A stretch of 18,028 nucleotides of DNA from Planctomycetota bacterium. GTDB taxonomy: Bacteria; Planctomycetota; Phycisphaerae; FEN-1346. The notes below the pieces were generated by a model. The model searched no databases. It had not been told where the DNA came from and saw only the letters and a list, made by a program, of their open reading frames with translations. Below, piece by piece: positions 1 to 7,443 of the stretch. Numbering within the stretch: position 1 is the first letter of the stretch; each line of letters begins with the position of its first letter. The stretch lies in assembly GCA_026386995.1 (NCBI GenBank), contig JAPLMO010000297.1:1-18028 (forward strand), in the 5' to 3' direction. The position numbers and the translations under genes are program-made.

Positions 1-2
1 TC

Positions 3-515
3 CTGGTCTGGCACCTCGTGCGGCGCGACCCGTGGCAGGTCTCGTGGGGCCTCCTGGGTCTGATGGCGCTGGAGACGGTCCTCCTGGCCGTGCCGCTGCT
101 TGTGATCGAGCGGTGCTTCCACGTCCTCTGGCACATGGCAACGCTGGCGATCCCCGCGGGACAGGCCGCATCGGCCGAGACGTGGCTGGAAGTCGTGATG
201 ACCAGCATCGGGGCGGGCATCTACGAGGAACTCCTTTTTCGCCTCCTCCTGGTGGGCGGGGCGCTGTTCGTCCTCAGCCACATCCTGAAGGACGATTCCT
301 TCGGGGCGCGGCTGGCGGTGGTGCTGATTGCGGCGGCCCTCTTTGCCGGGGCGCACGAAACGAACCCGGCGAACTTCGCCTGGACGCGGTTTCTCTTCCG
401 GAGCGCGGCGGGGGTTTACCTGGGATACATCTTCGTTTATCGCGGTTTCGGCATCGTCACGGGCGCCCACATCCTGTTCGACCTGGTGGTTAAAGTAGCC
501 GATGCGATGGCTTAG
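3..515 (+). CDS. CPBP family intramembrane metalloprotease, 5'-partial
   Basis: This is the C-terminal part of a CPBP (CAAX protease / bacteriocin-processing) family membrane protein. The frame is open to the window edge, so the true start lies upstream; a GTG at 18 is an internal alternative. Numbered from that GTG, the sequence shows several hydrophobic segments, the family EExxxR motif as EELLFR (E70, E71, R75), a second-motif histidine in FAGAH (H113) and a third motif GAHILFD (H151), where the common HxxxN ends in D instead. These residues form the glutamate/histidine active site of the Rce1-like fold. Bacterial members act on membrane-bound peptides, or are of unknown function. The substrate cannot be inferred because the upstream neighbours are outside the window. 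Confidence 0.8.
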   Translation: MVWHLVRRDPWQVSWGLLGLMALETVLLAVPLLVIERCFHVLWHMATLAIPAGQAASAETWLEVVMTSIGAGIYEELLFRLLLVGGALFVLSHILKDDSFGARLAVVLIAAALFAGAHETNPANFAWTRFLFRSAAGVYLGYIFVYRGFGIVTGAHILFDLVVKVADAMA

Positions 516-518
516 TTC

Positions 519-548
519 TTGCAGTCGCCTCGGCGGCGGCGCTATAAT
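519..548 (+). promoter_or_regulatory. Candidate sigma-70 promoter for the radical SAM gene
   Basis: TTGCAG (519-524) and a perfect TATAAT (543-548) are separated by 18 bases, just after the protease stop codon. Transcription would begin near 555 and give a 5' leader of about 120 bases before the ATG at 678. The -10 match is perfect, the -35 is 4 of 6. This is a prediction from sequence only. Confidence 0.5.
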
Positions 549-654
549 CGAGTTCTAAGGTCTGGCATCCTGACTCTTGTATCTGGAAACGCAGCGCCGT
601 TGGCTGAGCACGAAACCTGTAACGCCGGCGCCGGGCCGTGTGTCCGGGAGCCGG

Positions 655-668
655 CTTCGCATGCGAAG
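655..668. repeat. 14-bp perfect palindrome over the ribosome binding site
   Basis: CTTCGCATGCGAAG is its own reverse complement and ends inside the ribosome binding site GAAGGA (665-670) of the radical SAM gene. As RNA it could form only a small stem with little loop; as DNA it could be an operator for a dimeric regulator. No second copy was seen in the window. Confidence 0.4.
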
Positions 669-677
669 GACATCTGA

Positions 678-2279
678 ATGAATCCACCCCCCACGGGCAG
701 CCTCTCCGAAACCGCTGACGCCAAGTGCACGTTGTCCGGCCGGTGCATACCGCCGCTTGCGCGGGGGCTCCCGAAGACGGTCGAATCCATGTGCCCCGAG
801 TGCGCGAGGCTCCTGCCGGCCCGCCTGTACGAACACGCCGGCCAGGTCCGCATGGAGAAGACCTGCCCGGACCACGGCCGCTTCGAGGACGTTTACTGGG
901 GCGACGCCCAACTCTATCTGAAGGCCGAGCAGTTCCACTACGGCGACGGCGAGGGCGTCGAGAACCCGAACACCGCCGCAACCTCGTGTTGCCCCGACCA
1001 GTGCGGCCTGTGCGGCGACCATGCCTCCAACACCGCCCTCGGGAACATCGACCTGACGAACCGATGCAACCTGCGGTGCCCGATCTGCTTCGCCAGCGCC
1101 GACGCCGCCGGCTACGTCTACGAGCCCACCTACGAGCAGGTCCTGAAGATGCTCGCGACATACCGCGCCATGCGGCCGTCGCCGGCGAAGGCGGTCCAGT
1201 TCTCAGGCGGCGAGCCGACGCTTCATCCGCGGTTCCTCGACATCCTGAAGGCCGCGAAGGAGAGCGGTTTCTCGCACCTCCAGATCGCCACGAACGGCCT
1301 CCGCCTGGCCCGCGAACCCGACTTCGCCAAGCGGTGCGAGGACGCCGGCCTGCACGACATCTACCTCCAGTTCGACGGCCTCACGGACGACATCTACACC
1401 AAGACGCGCGGCCGGCCCCTCCTGGCCGAGAAGATGAAGGCCGTCGAACAGATCATGGCCACCGACATGAAGATCGCCTTGGTGCCGACGATCGTGCGGG
1501 GCCTGAACGACCACCAGGTCGGCGACATCGTGAAGTTCGCCCTGGAGCGCATCGAGACGATCGCCGGCATCTCGTTCCAGCCGGTGGCGTTCACGGGGCG
1601 CATCTCGACCGAGGAGCGCATGGCCCAGCGCTACACGCTGACGGACCTCGCCCACGACGTGTCGCGCCAGACCGGCATCACGAAGGCGCACGAGGACTGG
1701 TACCCCCTGGCGTGCGTGCAACCGTTCACACGCCTGGTGGCGGCCATCCGCGGGCAGGCGAACATCGTCATGTCGTGCCACCCGCACTGCTCGCTCGGAA
1801 CATACCTGTTCGTGGGGAGCGACGGGAAGGCGGTGCCGGTCCCGCAGTTCTTCAACCTCAAGGGCTTGCTCGACGACATGTGGGCCCTCGCGCAGAAGGC
1901 CGAGGTCAGCCGCGTGAAGTTCTTCCAGAAGGCCCAGGCGTTCCTGGCGCTGCGAAAGAACTGGCGCCAGGCGGGGGCCACGGCCGGCATGACGTTCGAG
2001 GGATGGCTGCACACCCTCAACGGCATGGTCGATAAGAACGTGGGGCGCGGCAAGGCCGGCAAGAAGACCTTCCGCAGCCTCCTCGTGGCGGGCATGCACT
2101 TCATGGACCGCTACAACTACGAGACCGCCCGCACCCGCCGCTGCGTCATCCACTATGCCGACCCCGACGGCCGCCTGTACCCCTTCTGCACCTACAACGC
2201 CGGGCCGACGCACCGCTCGCGGGTCGAGCGGAAGTTCGCCATGACACCCGATCAGTACCGCGCCCGCGCGGCAAAGTAG
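678..2279 (+). CDS. Radical SAM protein of the MJ0619/tetraether lipid synthase (Tes) type
   Basis: A 533-residue radical SAM enzyme. The SAM-cluster motif CxxxCxxC is C130-C134-C137 in RCNLRCPICFA, followed by the GGEPT motif. Before it come a rubredoxin-like site (C39-P-E-C42 ... C63-P-D-H66) and a cysteine group C105, C109, C112. After it come cysteines in ACVQPF and SCHPHCSLG, and a C-terminal RRCVIHYADPDGRLYPFC segment. This set of extra metal sites is the layout of archaeal MJ0619-like proteins, shown to join lipid tails carbon-to-carbon as tetraether lipid synthase. Length fits the family. The start has a good GAAGGA site 7 bases upstream. By inference the enzyme could couple two lipid alkyl chains into membrane-spanning lipids, but other substrates are possible because many bacterial homologues are untested. 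No other lipid gene is adjacent. Confidence 0.8.
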   Translation: MNPPPTGSLSETADAKCTLSGRCIPPLARGLPKTVESMCPECARLLPARLYEHAGQVRMEKTCPDHGRFEDVYWGDAQLYLKAEQFHYGDGEGVENPNTAATSCCPDQCGLCGDHASNTALGNIDLTNRCNLRCPICFASADAAGYVYEPTYEQVLKMLATYRAMRPSPAKAVQFSGGEPTLHPRFLDILKAAKESGFSHLQIATNGLRLAREPDFAKRCEDAGLHDIYLQFDGLTDDIYTKTRGRPLLAEKMKAVEQIMATDMKIALVPTIVRGLNDHQVGDIVKFALERIETIAGISFQPVAFTGRISTEERMAQRYTLTDLAHDVSRQTGITKAHEDWYPLACVQPFTRLVAAIRGQANIVMSCHPHCSLGTYLFVGSDGKAVPVPQFFNLKGLLDDMWALAQKAEVSRVKFFQKAQAFLALRKNWRQAGATAGMTFEGWLHTLNGMVDKNVGRGKAGKKTFRSLLVAGMHFMDRYNYETARTRRCVIHYADPDGRLYPFCTYNAGPTHRSRVERKFAMTPDQYRARAAK

Positions 2280-2295
2280 CCGCGCGACAGGTTCG

Positions 2296-2319
2296 TTTAG
2301 CCGGCTCGCTTGCGAGCCG
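2296..2319. repeat. Hairpin with a TTTAGCC end, fragment of a palindromic element
   Basis: Seventeen bases after the radical SAM stop lies TTTAGCC running into the palindrome CGGCTCGC-TT-GCGAGCCG (2302-2319). The TTTAGCC end is shared with the larger elements at 12450-12531 and 15809-15984, but the matching GGCTAAA end is missing here, so this looks like a broken copy. It may also act as a weak transcription-stop hairpin, though no T-run follows. Confidence 0.5.
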
Positions 2320-2327
2320 CGCACTCC

Positions 2328-2472
2328 AATGACGAATGCCGAAACCCGAATGATGAATCAAACGACAATGACGAATGACCAGCCGCCAGCCGGCCAGGCG
2401 CCCGGCAGGCGTGTACTTTCGGCATTGCCGTTTCGTCATTTACTCGTCATTCGGATTTCGGTACTCGTCATT
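2328..2472. repeat. Imperfect inverted repeat of the AATGACGAAT type
   Basis: The left arm (about 2328-2362) is rich in AATGACGAAT and CCGAAACCCGAATGATGA words. The right arm (about 2438-2472) is its imperfect reverse complement (TACTCGTCATTCGGATTTCG), roughly 80 percent identical by eye over 35 bases. The arms flank a GC-rich centre. The element lies between the radical SAM gene and the body of the lipoprotein gene, and overlaps the lipoprotein reading frame. The TTCGGCATT and CGTCATT words recur within the arms, so the unit itself is internally repetitive. Confidence 0.65.
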
Positions 2473-3036
2473 CTCGCGGCGCAAGCCGCCGGTTGCGGCA
2501 ACCTCTTCCATACCACGCCCTCCAAGCCGCAACTCTACCGCGTCGAGGGCCGCGTCATGGACGGCCTGACGCGCCAGGGGCTGGCCAAGGTCCGCGTGCT
2601 CCTGAAGGCGGCGATCCCCACTCAGTTCAACGCCCAGGCCCTCTCTGCCGCCGGAAGCCCCGACGCCCAGGGCGCCGGCAAGGTGCAACTCTCCAGTTAC
2701 GCTGTGACCGAGGAGGACGGGTCTTACACGGTGAGCCTCTCGGAAGGCTTTGAGATCCTGCGCAATGCCACGCAAATCCGCCTGGAGGCGTCGCTGCCCG
2801 GCTATGCGGCTGCCGCCATCGACATGCCCCTGGCGACCAAGGATGAGCCGTTCTACAAGGCGCCGGACATCTTCATGGCGAGCGGATCGCCGGCGCCGCC
2901 CTCGACCTTGCCGCGCGGCGTGACGGTGCCGGGCATGCCCTCGCAACCCAACCCCGGCCTTGGCCCCCGCTTCCCCCCGCCGCGCTTCGGCCCGCCGCCG
3001 AAGAAGCCGTCGCCGAGCGCGATACCCTGGAAGTAG
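2329..3036 (+). CDS. Predicted lipoprotein with a carboxypeptidase-regulatory-like domain
   Basis: A putative outer-surface or periplasmic lipoprotein of unknown role. The longest frame starts at ATG 2329, but its first 30 or so residues look like translated repeat. A better start is TTG at 2425, which gives the signal peptide LPFRHLLVIRISVLVILAAQ followed by the lipobox AAGC, with C56 of the long frame as the lipidated cysteine. Residues about 72-180 read like one beta-sandwich domain of the CarboxypepD_reg type (VEGRVMDGLTRQGLAKVRVLLK ... EEDGSYTVSL ... LPGYAAAAIDM). The tail is rich in proline and lysine and could bind cell wall or simply be disordered. Its stop is only 22 bases from the stop of the convergent permease gene. 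The signal peptide is encoded by the right arm of the inverted repeat. No enzymatic motif is seen. Confidence 0.65.
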   Translation: MTNAETRMMNQTTMTNDQPPAGQAPGRRVLSALPFRHLLVIRISVLVILAAQAAGCGNLFHTTPSKPQLYRVEGRVMDGLTRQGLAKVRVLLKAAIPTQFNAQALSAAGSPDAQGAGKVQLSSYAVTEEDGSYTVSLSEGFEILRNATQIRLEASLPGYAAAAIDMPLATKDEPFYKAPDIFMASGSPAPPSTLPRGVTVPGMPSQPNPGLGPRFPPPRFGPPPKKPSPSAIPWK

Positions 3037-3058
3037 GTGCGCGGGCTCAAGCGTTTCG

Positions 3059-5083
3059 TTACGGCAGCACCTTCACGGGCAGCGTCACGAACGGCACGCC
3101 CAGCCCGTACAGCCGCCGCTGCACGGCCTGCGTAACGTTGTTGTGCAGCAGGCGGGTGACCATCGTATCCTTGGGCATTATCAACTGGCCCAGGAAGAAG
3201 ACCGCCTGCGGGAAATCCTGGACGATGGCGGGTGCGAGTTTCTCCAGTTCCTCGACAACATCCGTGCCTACTGCGGTGCGGGCATCCGCCGCAAGCCCGT
3301 TCTGCCTCATCAGGCTGACGTAGCGGTCGGTCTCGTCCCAGACGTGCCGCTGAAGTTGCTGGACGGCCCCGGCGCCCTTGAAGTTCCCGGCGTCGATGAC
3401 GCCGACCATCACGAAGATGTGATTCTTGAACTCGCGGCCGAAGTACCGCCTTACGCTCGCCAGCATCTGCAGGCCCAGCCCGTTGTAGCCGTTGACGAGG
3501 ATGACGGCGGTCTCGGCCTTCGGGTCCGGCTGCGGAGGCTCGCGGCGTTTGGCGTCGGCGCCGCCCTCGGCCAGCGAGATCGGGCCCGCCTCGCCCCAGA
3601 GGACCTTCGTCACCGTCAGGACGCTCCACAAGTTGATCTGCCGCTCGGTGATCCGGTACCGGCGGTGGACGAGCGCGGCCACCGTCGCCAGGGCGGCCGT
3701 CACGATCACCGTGATCCAGCCGCCCTCGAAGAACTTCGCCACGGTCACCCATACGAGGATGAACACGCACAGCGCCAGGCCGACCCCGACAACGGTCAGA
3801 TTCTTCCACCACGCCCGGACCGTCTCTCGCATGGACCACCAGTGCCGCACCATCCCCGCCTGAGACAGCACGAACGTGATGAACACGTTGATTGCGTAGA
3901 GGACCACCAGCAGCCGCACCTGCCCACCCGCCAGCAGGATCGTGGCCAGCGAAGCGGCACTCATCAGCAGGATCCCGTTCTTGATCACCAGCCGGTCCGA
4001 AAGGACTGAAAGCCACGCCGGGAACCAGCGGTCGGCCGCCATGTTCGCCAGGACGCGCGGCCCGCCCAGAAACCCCGTCTGGGCCGCCACGAACAGCAGG
4101 ATCGCCTCGGAGATCAGCGTCAGGATCACGAAACTCGAGCCCACATAGTCGGGCCACGTGGCCGTGATGCCCTCCAGCAGAACGGCGTTCAGCGTTTTGC
4201 CCTCGCGCGGGGCGACGTTGTAGAGAAGGTACGACACCATCAACCCCAGGACCACCAGCGCAAGCGAGATCGCCATGTAACGCATGGTTCGCTGGCCGGT
4301 GGCGACCCGAGGCTCGCGCAGGATGGGCATGCCGTTCGACACGGCCTCGATGCCCGTGTACGTGCCGGCGCCCATGCCGTAGGAGTGCATGATGAGCATC
4401 AGCATGCCGAACACGCCGAGTTCCGTTGAGGTATTGCCGATGTCCTTCACCGCCTCCTCAGCCACCCCGCCGAACTCTCCCGCATGGGAGACCAACGCCG
4501 TCAGGATGGCCACGGCGTGCGTCACGAGAAAGGCCAAGAAGATCGGCACCAGCGGAAGCACTGATTCCTTGACCCCCCGCAGGTTCATCAGCGTCAGGAC
4601 CGCGACCACCGCCAGCGTCAACGGAATCTTGAGGTACAGGTACCCGGGAGGCAGGAAACTCAACAGGGCATCCACGCCGCTGGCGATCGATAGGGCGATC
4701 GTCAGCACGTAGTCGACCATCAGGGCGCAGCCGGCCACCATTCCAAGCGTCGGCGTCAGGAGTTTGCTGGCAACGACGTACCCCCCGCCGCCCATCGGGA
4801 AGAGCTCGATGATCTGCGAGTAACTGGCGCTGACCACAAAGATCGTAACGGCCGTGGCCAGGGCGACGAAAATCCCCAGGTACCGGTGCTCGCCCAGCGC
4901 CCGGAACGCCTCTTCCGGGCCGTAACACGAGGAGGACAGGCCGTCCGCCCCCAAGCCGATCCACGCGAAGAAGGCGATCAGCGACAGTTTATGAAAAATC
5001 GACCGGTCGCGGATGTTCCGCGACCCCCCGAGAACGAACACCTTCATCCGTTCCAGGATCGACTTACGACTTTCGTTGGCCAC
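3059..5083 (-). CDS. APC-superfamily permease, KimA-like, with cytosolic C-terminal domain
   Basis: A 674-residue inner-membrane transporter. Residues about 30-480 hold around twelve hydrophobic segments, with APC-fold signatures near the first unwound helix (GADGLSSSCYGPEEAF) and ELFPMGGGGYVVASK. Residues about 500-674 form a soluble domain starting AETAVILVNGYNGLG, similar in placement to the universal-stress-like domain of KimA-type potassium importers. By family it imports potassium or an amino acid with protons; KimA-like potassium uptake is the preferred guess from the layout, not proven. The start is GTG (5081-5083) with an AAAGG site 6 bases upstream. It is divergent from the AIPR gene and convergent with the lipoprotein. 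No c-di-AMP riboswitch, which often controls KimA genes, was found in its short leader. Confidence 0.75.
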   Translation of the reverse strand: MANESRKSILERMKVFVLGGSRNIRDRSIFHKLSLIAFFAWIGLGADGLSSSCYGPEEAFRALGEHRYLGIFVALATAVTIFVVSASYSQIIELFPMGGGGYVVASKLLTPTLGMVAGCALMVDYVLTIALSIASGVDALLSFLPPGYLYLKIPLTLAVVAVLTLMNLRGVKESVLPLVPIFLAFLVTHAVAILTALVSHAGEFGGVAEEAVKDIGNTSTELGVFGMLMLIMHSYGMGAGTYTGIEAVSNGMPILREPRVATGQRTMRYMAISLALVVLGLMVSYLLYNVAPREGKTLNAVLLEGITATWPDYVGSSFVILTLISEAILLFVAAQTGFLGGPRVLANMAADRWFPAWLSVLSDRLVIKNGILLMSAASLATILLAGGQVRLLVVLYAINVFITFVLSQAGMVRHWWSMRETVRAWWKNLTVVGVGLALCVFILVWVTVAKFFEGGWITVIVTAALATVAALVHRRYRITERQINLWSVLTVTKVLWGEAGPISLAEGGADAKRREPPQPDPKAETAVILVNGYNGLGLQMLASVRRYFGREFKNHIFVMVGVIDAGNFKGAGAVQQLQRHVWDETDRYVSLMRQNGLAADARTAVGTDVVEELEKLAPAIVQDFPQAVFFLGQLIMPKDTMVTRLLHNNVTQAVQRRLYGLGVPFVTLPVKVLP

Positions 5084-5135
5084 AGCCGGCCTTTCACGTA
5101 CCCACGTTCAGGCACTCTTATCGACCACAGGGGGG

Positions 5136-5144
5136 ATTATATCA
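5136..5144 (-). promoter_or_regulatory. Extended -10 promoter of the permease
   Basis: Read on the minus strand this is TGATATAAT: a perfect TATAAT with the TGn extension, which can work without a -35. No good -35 hexamer was seen. Transcription would begin near 5129, leaving a leader of about 45 bases, too short for a large riboswitch. Confidence 0.5.
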
Positions 5145-5449
5145 GAAAAAAAGGAAGGCAGGCCGTTTCCCCGGAAAGGACCGCGGGTTCAATCGCATGG
5201 GTGAACGGCGGGAACCCGCCCTTAAGCCTGGCGGGCAGGCTGGGGAACCGGCAACCGGGAACCGGAAGGGACAACGGCATGCCCGCGCGCGCGAACGGAA
5301 ACACTACCCCCACCTGCGCATGACCCGATCCGCCTGGCGAACCCAACGCCTCCCGAGGACCGGCTGATGCTTATTTCACCGCCATTGGTTGTGTCACCGG
5401 AACTCTCCAAGTGCCTGAGCGCTTTGGCGGTGGCATGGAGGGCACTGTG

Positions 5450-5482
5450 CAGAAAGTTCAGTTCAGAAAGTTACAGAAAGTT
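5450..5482 (+). repeat. Three direct repeats of CAGAAAGTT upstream of the AIPR promoter
   Basis: Exact copies of CAGAAAGTT lie at 5450-5458, 5464-5472 and 5474-5482, spaced 14 and 10 bases start to start. The last ends one base before the -35 hexamer. Such iterons next to a promoter commonly bind a regulator; the 72-residue neighbour protein is one possible binder, purely as inference. Confidence 0.7.
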
Positions 5483-5483
5483 C

Positions 5484-5512
5484 TTGACCCGTAGGCATTT
5501 CTGGGTTAGACT
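5484..5512 (+). promoter_or_regulatory. Promoter for the AIPR gene
   Basis: TTGACC (5484-5489) and TAGACT (5507-5512) are separated by the optimal 17 bases. Transcription would begin near 5519, about 85 bases before the preferred ATG at 5604. This argues against the earlier in-frame ATG at 5520, which would have no leader and no ribosome binding site. Confidence 0.55.
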
Positions 5513-5603
5513 TTAAGCAATGTTGGGACGATGCGTTGCCCAGTGGGGGCCCCGCAGACCTCCCCACAAACCTTCCACGCGGCTTGGCCGCAAAGGAATG
5601 GCA

Positions 5604-7376
5604 ATGACTACCATCTCTTCGTCTGCGCCTCCCGTCTTTCGAATTCGCGTGAGTCGAGCGTTCAAGGCCCTTGATGATGGCGTTCGCCGAAAGTGGCTCT
5701 TGGTTGTGCCGGCGCGCGATCTTCCGCCTAACTTGCCATTGGACGCCAATGCACGCGTCCCAAACGTCCTGAAGAACCCGACTTGCCGGGAAATGCGGGA
5801 AACGCTGCTTAAGACTCCGGACCTGTTCCAAGTGTTCAATGGCGGCATGATCTGCACCGCCAACACGGTGGAAGTTAAGCAGGAGGGTAACGACCACGTC
5901 GCGTATGTCAGTTTCAACCACGACGAGGAGCAGGGCGTAGTCAACGGTGGGCACACATATGCGTGCCTGATCCACGTGCTCCAGGACAACATGCGTTACG
6001 CTGAGGACAAGTCGCTCAAGACGGTCTTGGCCCAAGATGCAAGGAACGGCATAACCGGCTTGGATGACCTAATCGCCGACGACACGAAACTGGCGGAGCG
6101 CCTCGCCACTGCCCGCGAGCGGGCCCAAGTCCAGATCGAGATCGTGGCGCCCGTGGCCACAGCGGAACTCCTTGTCGCCATTGCCAGGGCCAGGAATCTC
6201 TCCCAGAGCGTGGAAGCTACCGCTCTGGCGAACTTGGCCGGTAAATTCGAAATGATGAAACAAGTGCTTCGCGACGCAGCAGACCCGTTCGGCCCGAGTT
6301 TCGTAAACCGAGTCGTCTGGAAGACCAACCAAGAGGTGCCAGATGACGGGCCGCAGATTTCAGTCAAGCTGCTGATTCAGGTACTGGCGCTAATGAACAT
6401 CCGCGCCTATCCGCCGAACAGTCGCGTGGCGGCAGGAGTGTATCAGCGGTCTGGGGTCGTCGTCCGCGAGTTCGGCGAGGCCGAGGGCGCAACAGAGGAG
6501 TTCTACAAAGCTCTCACGACTTGGCTTCCGCAGTTCGTCCGGCTGTATGACCTCATTTATGAGACGCTGCCACAGGTTGATCCGAGCTACCCGTGGGCCG
6601 ACGGTCGATTCGGAACTGAACGGCTTCCAAAACCGAAGTTAAAGGCGACGCCGTTTCTCGGGCACATCTGTGAATCCAAAGTCGCCAATGCGTTCGTGTG
6701 GCCCATCTTCTCAGCGTTCCGGGCCTTACTGGAAGAAACGTCTGCCGGTGCGGTGCGGTTCGTGGAGGATCCATTCGCGCTGTTCGAGGAAAAGAAGAAC
6801 GAACTTGTCAGCGCGGTCCAGGACTTCCACCGCAACCAGGCTAACGGTATGATCCAGATGGTGGGTAAGGATAAAGAGATATGGGTCCGTCTGGAGTCGA
6901 AGATTCTCAACGAATTGGATATCCGTAGGCGGTTGGGCACGCCCCCGCGTCCTTTGCTTCCATGGCCGAGTTGTCCCGTCCCTGATACTGGCGGCAATTC
7001 ATCTTGTTCGGGGCAAACGACCGGGCAAGGGGTTGGCGCGAGCGAGTTGAGTTTCGCCAACGAACCGGAGTTCAAGTTTGCGCGCAACGCCACGGTCCGA
7101 TTCCTGTTTGTGCTCGGGTGGGCATACCGCAAGCACTCGGGCCAGTTCGATCTTGTGCGAGATAAAATCCGCGGTGCCCAGCGGATCTATTTCGCACGCA
7201 GTGCCGATGAAATCGAACGGTCAGGAATCTCCACGAGCCCCAAGCAGATCCCCGGAACACCTTACTGGGTGTGCACAAACCTCCCTAACGCCATGAAGAA
7301 TGAGATTCTCGCGGGAGTGCTCCACAAAGTCCTGGGCTATGACCGCGACGCCGTGCGGTGCGCCTTGGGGTGCTGA
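5604..7376 (+). CDS. AIPR family protein (abortive-infection phage-resistance type)
   Basis: A 590-residue cytosolic protein. Start ATG 5604 is chosen because AAAGGA (5592-5597) sits 6 bases upstream; the frame could extend to 5520, but that stretch is arginine/proline-rich and unconvincing. The family core is recognisable at residues about 72-125: a VFNGGMICTANTVEV segment (usual NNGITI-like motif) and EQGVVNGGHTYACLI (usual VNGxQT motif). A long helical region follows, then a cysteine/glycine-rich linker at about 440-470 and a C-terminal domain of about 120 residues. AIPR proteins are named after plasmid-borne phage abortive-infection systems; their biochemistry is poorly known. By eye the gene is less GC-rich than its neighbours, consistent with transfer. 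It is followed after 67 bases by a small same-strand gene, and preceded by a repeat-bearing promoter. The motifs are divergent, so assignment is to the superfamily. Confidence 0.7.
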   Translation: MTTISSSAPPVFRIRVSRAFKALDDGVRRKWLLVVPARDLPPNLPLDANARVPNVLKNPTCREMRETLLKTPDLFQVFNGGMICTANTVEVKQEGNDHVAYVSFNHDEEQGVVNGGHTYACLIHVLQDNMRYAEDKSLKTVLAQDARNGITGLDDLIADDTKLAERLATARERAQVQIEIVAPVATAELLVAIARARNLSQSVEATALANLAGKFEMMKQVLRDAADPFGPSFVNRVVWKTNQEVPDDGPQISVKLLIQVLALMNIRAYPPNSRVAAGVYQRSGVVVREFGEAEGATEEFYKALTTWLPQFVRLYDLIYETLPQVDPSYPWADGRFGTERLPKPKLKATPFLGHICESKVANAFVWPIFSAFRALLEETSAGAVRFVEDPFALFEEKKNELVSAVQDFHRNQANGMIQMVGKDKEIWVRLESKILNELDIRRRLGTPPRPLLPWPSCPVPDTGGNSSCSGQTTGQGVGASELSFANEPEFKFARNATVRFLFVLGWAYRKHSGQFDLVRDKIRGAQRIYFARSADEIERSGISTSPKQIPGTPYWVCTNLPNAMKNEILAGVLHKVLGYDRDAVRCALGC

Positions 7377-7443
7377 TTTCACTGCTTCGCGCGTTTTGGT
7401 CAGGCAGTGGTTGTTTTTGAGAATCCTAACGAGAGGAGACCCC

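Larger units (their letters stand above)
5084..5603. other. Long divergent control region without a gene
   Basis: About 520 bases separate the permease (-) and the AIPR gene (+). The permease side holds an extended -10 promoter (5136-5144). The middle contains short GC palindromes, such as GGCGGG-AA-CCCGCC near 5208-5221, and a run of near-repeats of the word GGAACCGG around 5244-5270. The AIPR side has three CAGAAAGTT repeats and a promoter. Short frames across the region have no convincing start or protein character, so it is treated as non-coding. Confidence 0.6.

Noticed and set aside
555..660. A possible TPP-type riboswitch in the leader of the radical SAM gene (words GGCTGAGC and GAAACCTG)
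   Set aside because: The following conserved part with a CCAGCG-like stem and the closing helix cannot be found, and the spacing is too short.
1203..2324. A 373-codon minus-strand frame over the radical SAM gene
   Set aside because: Low-complexity valine/leucine/arginine translation, antisense to a gene with complete cysteine motifs.
2853..4157. A 434-codon second minus-strand frame in the permease region
   Set aside because: It is a shifted frame of the permease gene, glycine/arginine-rich and without membrane segments.
5145..5400. A possible c-di-AMP (ydaO-type) riboswitch upstream of the permease
   Set aside because: Only short matches (GCTTAA, GGGTTCCC) occur; the GGGGGACCC and GGGGTGAA core is missing, and the likely promoter lies downstream of it.
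5450..5482. Start of a CRISPR array
   Set aside because: The repeats are 9 bases with gaps of 1 and 5 bases; there are no spacers and no cas genes.
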